Assembly (NCBI GenBank): GCA_002839155.1
Contig: PGXM01000012.1
Location: forward strand, 1 to 64,000
Source: Tenericutes bacterium HGW-Tenericutes-1
GTDB lineage: Bacteria; Bacillota_I; Bacilli_A; Izemoplasmatales; Hujiaoplasmataceae
DNA: 64,000 nucleotides
Direction of reading: 5' to 3'
Shown here: in pieces, positions 18,606 through 26,655 of the stretch
How the letters are laid out: every line of letters begins with the position of its first letter
Position numbering within the stretch: position 1 is the stretch's first letter
Notes under the pieces: model-generated
What the model was told of the DNA's origin: nothing
Database searches by the model: none
What the model saw: only the letters and a program-made list of their open reading frames with translations
Position numbers and translations under genes: made by a program

Positions 18606-18639
18606 GAACTTTTTCTTGTCATTTAACGCTTTTTTTCTT
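18587..18639. terminator. Terminator after the PI-PLC-like gene
   Basis: Imperfect long hairpin, 18592-18632 (AAGCATTAAA paired with TTTAACGCTT, then CAAGAA with TTCTTG). T-rich tails lie on both sides, TTTTTATTT on the minus strand and TTTTTTTCTTT on the plus strand. It should stop readthrough from 18688-19803 into the ribosomal operon. Confidence 0.75.
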
Positions 18640-18687
18640 TCCTATTATTATTTACGCGTATATAAGGGTAAAAACCCGATATTTTTG

Positions 18688-19803
18688 CTAAATAATTATA
18701 TTTTCATTATAGTCAATGATGATTTCCATGACGGCATCATTGAAGTCTTTGTAGTTTGAATCGGAATAATCGACCATGATTATGGGCATAGCAGTCATCC
18801 AAGATAAGAAATCTTCATGCGCAATCAATAAAGGGTTTAACTGTCTAGCTTTCGATAAAAGCGACCAAGAAGTCAAAGCTTCGATGATTCCTTCCCCATT
18901 CATTTGCATCGTTAAGACCCCTTGCATGACGCGAAAACCTTTTAAAGCGTTAATGCCTTCATATCCTGCAATTTGATTTCCGGTTTTCGCTGCCCCTAAG
19001 GCAATGGTCATTGCTTCATCGGTCAGGAAGGTATATAAAGCGTCTTCGCTATCCGTGTTTGCCCAAGCAGATCGAATTGAATCGCCATAACTCCAAAAGG
19101 CATTATCCGTCTCTTCAAATTTAGAAAGGATTATCACACCAGATTTTGTAAGATTATTTGTTATGTCGCCATATGTAATCTGTTCTAAAGGTTTGATGCC
19201 TTCTAAATAAGCATAAGATAAAACCCCTGAGTCTTCAAATAAGGCTTTTATATCGGTAAAATCATCATTTTCATCATAAAGGATTCCGTTAACGTGTTGA
19301 ATATCTAGAATCAAAAATTCACCTGGATGGTCTTCTAAGAATGTATTGATGTCTTCTAAGATATCATCAAAGGGTGTACTAAAATAGGTATGAGCGGTCA
19401 TCCACATATCATGTGTTGTATTATAGGTTAAACGAATATCAAAATACCTTACCCCTCTTTCTAATAAGGTTGTGACATTCGATACTTGAGTTTTGGATTG
19501 TTTCACTGAAAATCCTCTAATGATTGCTCCTGGAACGCCCGTTTGGATGGCGGCGGCTGTCGATAAATCGAGCTCACTGCCATAACGTATTTGATAGGTA
19601 AAAGCATCGTGCGCTCCAAGCATTCCGATATCGATAATTCGTTTTTCAGGAGATAAAGTTTCAAACATCCAATCAGAATAATCGGAATCAGTTTCTATTT
19701 GACGATAAAAGTTGAGTGGGATATTAATCGTAACCAAAAGAATTGAAATGACTAAAACGATTGCTAGTATGATCCGTGTGATAATACGTCTAATTTTTCC
19801 CAT
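18688..19803 (-). CDS. Membrane-anchored PI-PLC X-domain-like phosphodiesterase
   Basis: 371 residues with one N-terminal hydrophobic helix (about 8-30) and a long outer portion. The X-domain signature is visible: H65 in GAHDAFTY, the strand RYFDIR (119-124), and H138 in TAHTYFSTP, the positions of the two catalytic histidines of bacterial phosphatidylinositol-specific phospholipase C. It probably cleaves a phosphodiester of a lipid or glycerol-phosphate compound at the outer membrane face; the substrate cannot be read from sequence. The start overlaps the helicase gene by 14 bases, so the two are likely cotranscribed. Confidence 0.75.
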   Translation of the reverse strand: MGKIRRIITRIILAIVLVISILLVTINIPLNFYRQIETDSDYSDWMFETLSPEKRIIDIGMLGAHDAFTYQIRYGSELDLSTAAAIQTGVPGAIIRGFSVKQSKTQVSNVTTLLERGVRYFDIRLTYNTTHDMWMTAHTYFSTPFDDILEDINTFLEDHPGEFLILDIQHVNGILYDENDDFTDIKALFEDSGVLSYAYLEGIKPLEQITYGDITNNLTKSGVIILSKFEETDNAFWSYGDSIRSAWANTDSEDALYTFLTDEAMTIALGAAKTGNQIAGYEGINALKGFRVMQGVLTMQMNGEGIIEALTSWSLLSKARQLNPLLIAHEDFLSWMTAMPIIMVDYSDSNYKDFNDAVMEIIIDYNENIII

Positions 19804-22138
19804 CTTTCATCCTCCAAAACTTATCAATTCTTTTTTCTAAAGTAACGTTATCGTTAATGACTTCTAAATGACTCCATTCTTTGGGATAAAGTCCCATATA
19901 TCTTCTAGTGGTAAAACGGTCATCGAGTAATATGGCAATCCCTCTATCTGTTTCACTTCTGATGACTCTGCCAACGGCTTGAATGACTTTATTGAGTCCG
20001 GGATACGTATAAGCAAAATCAAATCCACTGGAAAATTCTTCATCGAAATGAGATTTCAAGACATTATTGAAAGGTGCAATCATCGGTAATCCGACGCCAA
20101 CAATGAGAACTCCGGATAACTGATCACCGATGAGGTCGATTGATTCTCCGAATACCCCACCCATCACAAAAAGTCCCACTTGGGTTTTATCACTGGCGGT
20201 TTTAAACAAATCAAGAGTTTCTTGGCGGTCTCTTAAAGACATCTCGCGTTTTTGGACAATAATATCAAAGTCTTCAGGATCTAAATCCAGGTTATCGAAT
20301 ACTTGATTGAGATAAACGTAAGATGGGAAGAAAACAATATAATTACCTTTTTTTCCATTAACCAAGGTTTCAATGGTTTCTACGATTTTATCTAGGGAGT
20401 TTTCTCTATCATTATACCGAGTCGATACATCATCGATCGCAACCAACATCAGGTTCTCCTGAGGGAAAGAGGATAACATCTTAACATCTTTTCCTTTGCC
20501 CTGGGTTAAGAGGGTTTTATAATAAAAAATGGGATCTAACGTTGCACTGAAAAAGACAGTGGAACGACTTCTGTTTTTAGAGGTATCATAGATAAATTCA
20601 GCCGCATTTAAACACTTGATTGAGACGCTTAATTTAGGGCCTTCTTTTTCTAACAAGAAGACGAATTGTTCATTAAAAAACTCATTAATTTTAACAAACT
20701 GGAAGAGTTCATAATAAAGCGGTGTAATCAAACTTTTATTGGGGAACTTCTTGTCATCTAAGAATGCTTGATCAAACTTTCTTAACAGCTTTTTTAAATA
20801 TAATAGCAGCATCTCGTTGACGTTATCTTTTCTTAAAAAGTCTACTTCTAATAACTCGATATCAACTTCATTAAAATAATCCATTATCTTATTTAATTCC
20901 GGTTTTGGGGATGGTTTCATCCCTTTGGTTAATGCAAGTAATGAGGCAAAAGTTTCGTTAGTTAATGTGGCTGAATACATCTCACGACTGCGTGAAATTA
21001 AATTATGAGCTTCATCGACGAGTAATATTGGTTCGTAAGTTGTATCTTCAAAATACCGGATGAGATGGGCTCTTGGATCAAATGCATAATTATAATCGGC
21101 GATGATAATATCACAGTAATTTGAGATATCAAGGGATAATTCAAAGGGACAAACCCGGTGTTTCTTTCCGTAACCGATAATCAATTCTTTGGTCAATAAT
21201 GACTCATTACGAAAGACATCATCAATCGCTTTATAGATTCGGTTGTAATACCCTTTTGCGTATTTACAGACCTCAGGATCACAATCTCTTTCTTTGAGTA
21301 AGCACATTGAATCTTTCGCTGTTATTTCGCATGTTTTGGCGACTAACCCGTGTTTTTCTAATAAGGAAACCGTGTCGATTGCGACACGCTTTCCATCATT
21401 TTTTGCGGTTAAATAGAAGATTTTTTGTCTCGGTACATTAATGGTTTTTAACCCAGAAAATAAAACAGCGATGGTTTTCCCAATGCCTGTTGGCGCAATG
21501 GCATAAAGGATATCTTTATCCATAATATTGCGGTATACATGACCCATAAGTTCACGTTGGTTGCTACGGAAATCAGGAAAGGGGAATGTTATTCCGGCAA
21601 TGGATTTCATTCTTGATTCTTCGTGCTGATCAATCGCCTTTACCCAATCTAAGTATTGGTTTAAGGTTTTAATAAAATACTTTTCTAACGTTTTAAACGT
21701 TAACGATTTATCAATGGTTTTGACGTCACGATTTTCAACTGTTATATAGGTTAAACGAACGATAATTTTATTGAGATTATTCGCAAAACAATACATATAA
21801 GCATATAGTTTTGCTTGTGCCAAATGAGCGGGTGAGGTCGTTTCATCAATGAGTTCTAAATCCATGCGTGTCGATTTGATTTCTTCTAAGATGATTTCTC
21901 CATCACGAACGGTAATGCCATCAATCCTGCCACTGATATCTATCAAAAAATCGTCGGCGCGATATTCGGCTTGGACGACAACTTCTTTTTGATCTTTTTC
22001 GGTGTATTGCGACTGCCAAAACTGATGAATTAACATTCCTTCTTCAGCTCTCGCCATCATTAACCGGTCGCTGGTAATATTACCGCTACCGAATAATAAT
22101 TCCGCAATCTCTTTGGCACTGATGTGAACTGACTTCAT
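19790..22138 (-). CDS. DinG/XPD-type Fe-S DNA helicase with N-terminal PD-(D/E)XK nuclease-like domain
   Basis: 782 residues. The N-terminal 180 show a RecB/Cas4-like nuclease pattern: D73 in GRIDG, E86-x-K88 in EEIKST, and QAKLYAYMYC. A superfamily 2 helicase follows with Walker A APTGIGKT (215-222) and a DEAH box. The cysteines in SMCLLKERDCDPEVC and HRVCPFE fit the 4Fe-4S cluster of XPD/DinG enzymes, and QAVGRVIRSETDRG is motif VI. Expected role is unwinding and trimming of damaged or stalled DNA. GGTGATT precedes the ATG. It is linked to the PI-PLC-like gene only by overlap, and no functional tie is evident. Confidence 0.85.
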   Translation of the reverse strand: MKSVHISAKEIAELLFGSGNITSDRLMMARAEEGMLIHQFWQSQYTEKDQKEVVVQAEYRADDFLIDISGRIDGITVRDGEIILEEIKSTRMDLELIDETTSPAHLAQAKLYAYMYCFANNLNKIIVRLTYITVENRDVKTIDKSLTFKTLEKYFIKTLNQYLDWVKAIDQHEESRMKSIAGITFPFPDFRSNQRELMGHVYRNIMDKDILYAIAPTGIGKTIAVLFSGLKTINVPRQKIFYLTAKNDGKRVAIDTVSLLEKHGLVAKTCEITAKDSMCLLKERDCDPEVCKYAKGYYNRIYKAIDDVFRNESLLTKELIIGYGKKHRVCPFELSLDISNYCDIIIADYNYAFDPRAHLIRYFEDTTYEPILLVDEAHNLISRSREMYSATLTNETFASLLALTKGMKPSPKPELNKIMDYFNEVDIELLEVDFLRKDNVNEMLLLYLKKLLRKFDQAFLDDKKFPNKSLITPLYYELFQFVKINEFFNEQFVFLLEKEGPKLSVSIKCLNAAEFIYDTSKNRSRSTVFFSATLDPIFYYKTLLTQGKGKDVKMLSSFPQENLMLVAIDDVSTRYNDRENSLDKIVETIETLVNGKKGNYIVFFPSYVYLNQVFDNLDLDPEDFDIIVQKREMSLRDRQETLDLFKTASDKTQVGLFVMGGVFGESIDLIGDQLSGVLIVGVGLPMIAPFNNVLKSHFDEEFSSGFDFAYTYPGLNKVIQAVGRVIRSETDRGIAILLDDRFTTRRYMGLYPKEWSHLEVINDNVTLEKRIDKFWRMKDGKN

Positions 22139-22189
22139 ATAATCACCGTGTTTATTATACTACAAAAATATCAATCATGGTACATCGTA

Positions 22190-22214
22190 TTGTATTCATT
22201 AGTCTTGAATACAA
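22190..22214. repeat. Inverted repeat upstream of the helicase gene
   Basis: TTGTATTC and GAATACAA, 8 bp each, separated by nine bases. No T-run follows on either strand, so it is not a normal terminator. It could be a protein-binding site or a chance repeat in A+T-rich DNA. Confidence 0.4.
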
Positions 22215-22312
22215 CATTCAAATTAATCTGTTAAAAATGATAGTTATAAAAATTCAGAGAAACAAACTCACTGCCACGATAAGATATGCGCTACATTTTT
22301 AATTATCAATAG

Positions 22313-23491
22313 TTATAGTAGAAGAAAATCTTCGATATTTAAATGAATTACCCCATTTTGTGAAAAATTAACCTTATCCATGGAAATCACATATTTTGGA
22401 TAGTTATCTTTGATTTGATCAAATATTCCAAATTCTCTATCTCGTGTAGATTCCGTCTCCATTAGATATGAAACTTGATAATAATTTCTTTGATTACCCT
22501 TATAGGCCACAAAATCAATTTCCTTATCATTGACTTTTCCAACATATACAAGATATCCTCTTCGAATCAGTTCAATATACACGATATTTTCTAGAACCGC
22601 CTCGATAACTTTCATATTATTGCCAGCTATTGCTTCACGAATACCATGATCTGCAATGTAATATTTTTCTTCGGTTTTCAGTACGTTTTTTCCAATCAAA
22701 TCATTTCTGCTGACTTTATAAATAAGAAACGCCTCTTGAATCATGTTTAAGTAACTCAATATTGTATCTACAGAAATTGTAATTTTTTGAGATTTGAAAT
22801 ATTTAGCGATTGATAATGCAGAAAACGTCTTTCCAACATTTGTAAAAACATACTCAATTAACTTTTCTAAAACATAAGCATTTCTAATTTGGTATCTTGA
22901 AATCACATTTTGAAGTACTGCAGACCTAAACGAATCTCGCAAGGCATTCATAGAAAAATCGTAATTTAGATTTAACGAATGAATCGAAGGAATTCCACCA
23001 AAAATTAAAAAGTCATTAAAACCAGCTTGTGGATAAAGCAATTTAAATTCCTTATATGAAAATGGATGAATTAATATTTCAATATATCTTCCGGCCAAAA
23101 ATGTTGATAGTTCTGATGAAAGCATATCAGCATTTGATCCAGTTATATATAAATCAAACTGCTCTAGAGCATGAAGAGCATTAACTGCTTTTTCCCAATC
23201 TTTAACTCTTCCTATCTCATCCAAAAAGACATAAAGAGTATCATTTTTATCTTTAGCCCATTGTAAAATATAATTTGTCAACGATTTATAATCTTCAATC
23301 TCAAATGTGTTTGGTAATTCGAAATTAATCTTTAGTATATTTGATTGATGGACTCCTTGATTCAATAAATTTTCAATAAATAGGGTTATTAAAGTTGATT
23401 TTCCAACCCTTCTTAAACCCGTTAATACTTTGATAAAAGGTTTGTTTTTGTATCCATTCAATAATTCAAAATACGATTCTCTTTCTATCAT
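22313..23491 (-). CDS. AAA-type ATPase with DUF4143-like C-terminal domain
   Basis: Walker A is in TGLRRVGKST near residue 30, and the acidic Walker B-like strand is LYVFLDEIGRV. The ITGSNADMLSSELSTFLAGR segment marks the AAA_14 group. The C-terminal third ends with a restriction-nuclease-like stretch (EIDFVAYKGNQRNYYQVSY). Function is unproven in general; members are abundant in archaea and anaerobes and are often strain-specific. The start is ATG 23491, six bases after GAGGTG. Codon use is richer in AAT, ATA and AAA than its neighbours and it has its own strong promoter, which fits recent acquisition (inference). Confidence 0.8.
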   Translation of the reverse strand: MIERESYFELLNGYKNKPFIKVLTGLRRVGKSTLITLFIENLLNQGVHQSNILKINFELPNTFEIEDYKSLTNYILQWAKDKNDTLYVFLDEIGRVKDWEKAVNALHALEQFDLYITGSNADMLSSELSTFLAGRYIEILIHPFSYKEFKLLYPQAGFNDFLIFGGIPSIHSLNLNYDFSMNALRDSFRSAVLQNVISRYQIRNAYVLEKLIEYVFTNVGKTFSALSIAKYFKSQKITISVDTILSYLNMIQEAFLIYKVSRNDLIGKNVLKTEEKYYIADHGIREAIAGNNMKVIEAVLENIVYIELIRRGYLVYVGKVNDKEIDFVAYKGNQRNYYQVSYLMETESTRDREFGIFDQIKDNYPKYVISMDKVNFSQNGVIHLNIEDFLLL

Positions 23492-23504
23492 CGCCATCAC
23501 CTCT

Positions 23505-23563
23505 ATTTCGATTATAATCTAAATAAAATAAAATGTCAACATTTATTTCGATTACAGTCTAAA
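23505..23563 (-). promoter_or_regulatory. Consensus promoter flanked by two 19-bp direct repeats
   Basis: Minus strand: TTGACA (23539-23534), exactly 17 bp, TATAAT (23516-23511), a perfect consensus for the housekeeping sigma factor. Two 19-bp copies differing at two positions, ATTTCGATTA..TCTAAA, lie at 23505-23523 (over the -10 box, containing the palindrome GATTATAATC) and 23545-23563 (just upstream of -35). This is the geometry of a repressor bridging its own promoter. The expected transcript start is about 23504, giving a leader of only some 13 bases. Confidence 0.8.
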
Positions 23564-23602
23564 CCGTTTCTGATTTAAATTCCCAAAGGATTTGCCTAAA
23601 AC

Positions 23603-23638
23603 AAAAAAAGCAGACTCTTTTTTAATTGAAGTCTGCTT
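23603..23638 (-). terminator. Terminator of the SDR reductase gene
   Basis: Stem AAGCAGACT/AGTCTGCTT (9 bp, 23608-23638) followed on the minus strand by seven T. Lies 45 bases after the stop codon at 23684 and insulates the ATPase promoter. Confidence 0.85.
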
Positions 23639-23683
23639 ATTGGGGTTCGGTTCGATTGGGTCTTTTAGAAATTCATAAAATCT

Positions 23684-24706
23684 TCAATTTCTTTTCAGTT
23701 TCTTTTTTCTATATTTAGTATCGTGTTTATCTAAGTGTCTTTCTCGTATAAAATCCATCGTGTCATGAATGGTTTCTTTAATGTTTCTTGTCACATATCC
23801 TAATTCGGTTTTTGCTTTATCATTAGAGAAATGGTAATTGGAGTTAAGAACGATGATTGAGTATCTCGTAAACAAAGGTTTTTGTCTAACGACTTTATAA
23901 TAGATTTCTGCGAAATAACTCATGGCCAAAATAAACCAATAAGCAATTTTCGTCTTAATCTTCTTTTTACCACTGGATAATGCAATTTCATCGAGTAATT
24001 CTTTAACTGTTATTTCTGAACCAGATAGAATATAACATTCGCCTCTTCTACCTTTTTCTGCAGCTAAACGAATGCCTTCAGCGGCGTCTCTCACATCAAC
24101 GAAGTTATAGCCGCCTTTTAAATAAGCGGTGAGTCTGCCTAGCATGAAGTCAATAAACATTTGTGACGTATTGGACATTTTATAATCAAAAGGACCGATA
24201 ACCCCAGAGGGATGAACAATGACGATATCCATCGGGCAATTCTTTTGTTCTAAAACAATTTTGGTAGCTAAAGCTTTGGATTTCGCATATAACCCATTGA
24301 CTTTATCAGGATCAAACTCAGTAATTTCGCTTTGCACTTGCGGCTTTGGAAGTTCTGGAATCGCATGAACGCTTGAGGTATAGATGAACCGTTTGACGTT
24401 ACATTTAATCGCTGCGTTCAAAACGTTTCTAGTACCTTCAACGTTCACGAGATTAATCAGTTTCTTTTTCCCAGAACCTATTTCGACGATACCTGCTAAA
24501 TGGAAGACATAATCCATATCTTGGAATACCGTCTCAAGAAATGTGGTATCAAGAATGTTGCCATAAGCAATGGTAGAATAAGCTTCAATCATCGAAATAT
24601 CATCGCTAGGCAAAACAACGGCTGTTATATCATAGCCGTGTTGATAAAGATTACGAACTAATACATTGCCAATATGACCGGTAGCTCCCGTTACGATACA
24701 TTTCAT
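23684..24706 (-). CDS. NAD-dependent epimerase/dehydratase family protein (dihydroflavonol reductase-like)
   Basis: Extended short-chain dehydrogenase of 340 residues. The nucleotide-binding motif GATGHIG is at residues 7-13, the FHLAGIVEIGSG segment near 68, and the catalytic YAKSK near 139-143. The C-terminal part is variable and ends in a lysine/arginine-rich tail. It resembles the dihydroflavonol-4-reductase/3-beta-HSD group, whose bacterial members act on unknown sugar, lipid or aldehyde substrates. Monocistronic, with its own promoter and terminator. Substrate unknown. Confidence 0.8.
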   Translation of the reverse strand: MKCIVTGATGHIGNVLVRNLYQHGYDITAVVLPSDDISMIEAYSTIAYGNILDTTFLETVFQDMDYVFHLAGIVEIGSGKKKLINLVNVEGTRNVLNAAIKCNVKRFIYTSSVHAIPELPKPQVQSEITEFDPDKVNGLYAKSKALATKIVLEQKNCPMDIVIVHPSGVIGPFDYKMSNTSQMFIDFMLGRLTAYLKGGYNFVDVRDAAEGIRLAAEKGRRGECYILSGSEITVKELLDEIALSSGKKKIKTKIAYWFILAMSYFAEIYYKVVRQKPLFTRYSIIVLNSNYHFSNDKAKTELGYVTRNIKETIHDTMDFIRERHLDKHDTKYRKKKLKRN

Positions 24707-24732
24707 GCTCTCACTTCCCTTATCATAATTTC

Positions 24733-24761
24733 ATTATATACCTGTAAAATAAAAAAGTAAA
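24733..24761 (-). promoter_or_regulatory. Promoter of the SDR reductase gene
   Basis: Minus strand TTTACT (24761-24756), 17 bp, TATAAT (24738-24733). Divergent from the membrane-protein promoter at 24842-24870. A nine-base repeat ACAATAGTT occurs at about 24761 and 24823 between them. Confidence 0.65.
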
Positions 24762-24841
24762 CAATAGTTTATTATTAAGATATCAATCAAATCTCGGTTT
24801 CACTATTCGTTTAGTGTAAGACAATAGTTTCCCATTAAATA

Positions 24842-24870
24842 TTGAATATATGTTATTTATGATTTATAAT
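24842..24870 (+). promoter_or_regulatory. Promoter of the small membrane protein gene
   Basis: TTGAAT (24842-24847), 17 bp, TATAAT (24865-24870), then GAGGTGA (24884-24890) four bases before the ATG at 24895. Confidence 0.7.
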
Positions 24871-24894
24871 AGAAGAAATTAGTGAGGTGACCAA

Positions 24895-25314
24895 ATGTCA
24901 AAATATCAAAAAATATTCCTTTATATTACCTTAGTTCTTGCGCTTCCAGCCATTTATATATTAATTAGGTCATTTTTTGGCGGACTATCTTTTACAAATC
25001 CACTGATATACTACGCTATTCTTATCACTGTCTTACACTGGTTGTTCTTTTTTATTCGAGTCAAATCTAATAATCAACTTAAATTTATCATTTATCTTCC
25101 TGCAATCTTTTTTGGTATAGTAACCCTCTTTTTAGGGACAATTGCAATTATTAATTCAGGAGTCAGTTGCGAGGCAAGTGACCCAGGATGTATGAACGAA
25201 GATTATTCTTTCGTTCTCGCTGTCATTGCTTTTGTCATTATGATATTAAGTTTTTCTTACTCTTTCATTTTTAAATTCTTTTGGTTTAAAAGTGATATAA
25301 AGAAAATCAATTAA
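24895..25314 (+). CDS. Small four-helix membrane protein, function unknown
   Basis: 139 residues, strongly hydrophobic, with four predicted membrane segments (about 7-26, 37-55, 62-85 and 105-132). A short outer or inner loop contains two cysteines in SCEASDPGCMNEDY. I recognise no family. A clear promoter and an ideal GAGGTGA site leave little doubt that it is expressed. No terminator is visible before the next promoter. Confidence 0.75.
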   Translation: MSKYQKIFLYITLVLALPAIYILIRSFFGGLSFTNPLIYYAILITVLHWLFFFIRVKSNNQLKFIIYLPAIFFGIVTLFLGTIAIINSGVSCEASDPGCMNEDYSFVLAVIAFVIMILSFSYSFIFKFFWFKSDIKKIN

Positions 25315-25340
25315 AACCCAACAAATGTATACAAACGCTT

Positions 25341-25369
25341 TTGTCATTTCTCCTTTGATGTGATATAAT
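25341..25369 (+). promoter_or_regulatory. Promoter of the MFS transporter gene
   Basis: TTGTCA (25341-25346), 17 bp, TATAAT (25364-25369) with the extended -10 TG at 25361-25362. Transcript start expected near 25376. GGGAGA at 25395-25400 precedes the chosen ATG at 25408. Confidence 0.75.
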
Positions 25370-25407
25370 TCACTTTAGTGATTTATCAAATTATGGGAGA
25401 TTTTTTT

Positions 25408-26598
25408 ATGAAGAAAAAACTCATTTTACTTGCAGTTATCTATATCATCTTTATTGCACTTGGATTACCTGATGCGTTAATCGGATCAGGTTGGAATTTA
25501 ATCAGAGAAGATTTAAACGTCTCTTTAGGGACATTAGGAATTATGACAATTGCGATTTATTCGATGTCTGTATTAGCGACGTTTAACGCTCCAAGGTTAT
25601 TAAGGCTATTAGAAACGAAAGCAATATCGATTATTAGTGTCTTCATGACCGGATTTGCATTAATCATGATTAGTCAAATCAATGAATTCTATCAAATGCT
25701 CTTCTTTGCGATTCCTTTAGGACTCGGGGCGGGTGCAATTGATGTTTCATTAAATCATTATTTAGCTGCGAATTATGAAGCAAAACATATGAATTATCTT
25801 CATTCATTTTATGGCATCGGCGTAACGTTAGGTCCTTCTGTCATGGCGTATACCTTAAGTCAAAATTCATGGCGAAATGGATATATCATTGTTGGGATCA
25901 TGTTACTAGTGATTGCCTCCATTGCATTGTTTACGAACAAACTTTGGGCAAAAGAACCAAAACAGGAACGTGAAGATACACATGCCCACATAAAAATGAG
26001 CGAGATATTTAAAACCAGAGGCGCAATAGCAAGTATCTTAATTTTTATGATCTATGTTCATATTGAATCTTTAGGTGGCGTCTGGATTGCGAGTTATTTT
26101 TATATCGATAAAGGCGTATCTTACGCGACTGCGGCATTATTTACAACTGTCTTCTATTTAGGATTAACGGTGGGTAGATTGTCTTCAGGGATTTTATCAT
26201 CAAAACTCAGTCCAAGTTTTATGGTTAGGATGGGCCAAACATTCATTGTCATCGCAGCTGTTTTAATGTTATTTAAAGGTTTACCTATTTGGACTTACTT
26301 TGTGATGGTTGGGTTATTTGGATTAGGATGTGCGCCGATTTATCCAAACATGATGTTTTTAAATTCAGTGTATTTTGAGAAGAAAAAATTAAGCAAAATG
26401 GTCAGCCTTCAAATGGCGCTCGGTTATTGTGGTTTTGGGATTCTAACGCCACTTGCAGGATTATTCTTTGATAAAATATCAATTGGTTTTTATCCAGTGT
26501 TTCTCATTGTTTCTAGTTCGTTACTTTATTTTATAACCTTTAAACTGATGCTTCATAAAAAATCAGCACCTAAATATATCGAAATTATTGAAGCCTAA
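25408..26598 (+). CDS. MFS transporter (FucP/sugar-efflux-like)
   Basis: 396 residues with twelve hydrophobic segments. It opens MKKKLILLAVIYIIFIALG and includes GLGAGAIDVSLNHYLA, HSFYGIGVTLGPS and the loop-8/9-like GLTVGRLSSGIL, which place it in the major facilitator group around fucose permease and YfkF. ATG 25408 is preferred over the GTG at 25378, because GGGAGA lies seven bases upstream. The substrate cannot be deduced and no linked catabolic gene is present. Monocistronic. Confidence 0.82.
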   Translation: MKKKLILLAVIYIIFIALGLPDALIGSGWNLIREDLNVSLGTLGIMTIAIYSMSVLATFNAPRLLRLLETKAISIISVFMTGFALIMISQINEFYQMLFFAIPLGLGAGAIDVSLNHYLAANYEAKHMNYLHSFYGIGVTLGPSVMAYTLSQNSWRNGYIIVGIMLLVIASIALFTNKLWAKEPKQEREDTHAHIKMSEIFKTRGAIASILIFMIYVHIESLGGVWIASYFYIDKGVSYATAALFTTVFYLGLTVGRLSSGILSSKLSPSFMVRMGQTFIVIAAVLMLFKGLPIWTYFVMVGLFGLGCAPIYPNMMFLNSVYFEKKKLSKMVSLQMALGYCGFGILTPLAGLFFDKISIGFYPVFLIVSSSLLYFITFKLMLHKKSAPKYIEIIEA

Positions 26599-26604
26599 AC
26601 AAAC

Positions 26605-26639
26605 AAAAAAGTCGCAATGTGAATTGCGGCTTTTCTTTT
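26605..26639. terminator. Bidirectional terminator between MFS gene and ald
   Basis: Stem GTCGCAAT/ATTGCGGC (26611-26630, one T-G pair, loop GTGA). TTTTCTTTT follows on the plus strand and TTTTTTG on the minus strand. It serves both convergent genes. Confidence 0.87.
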
Positions 26640-26655
26640 GGGTCTAAATGATATT

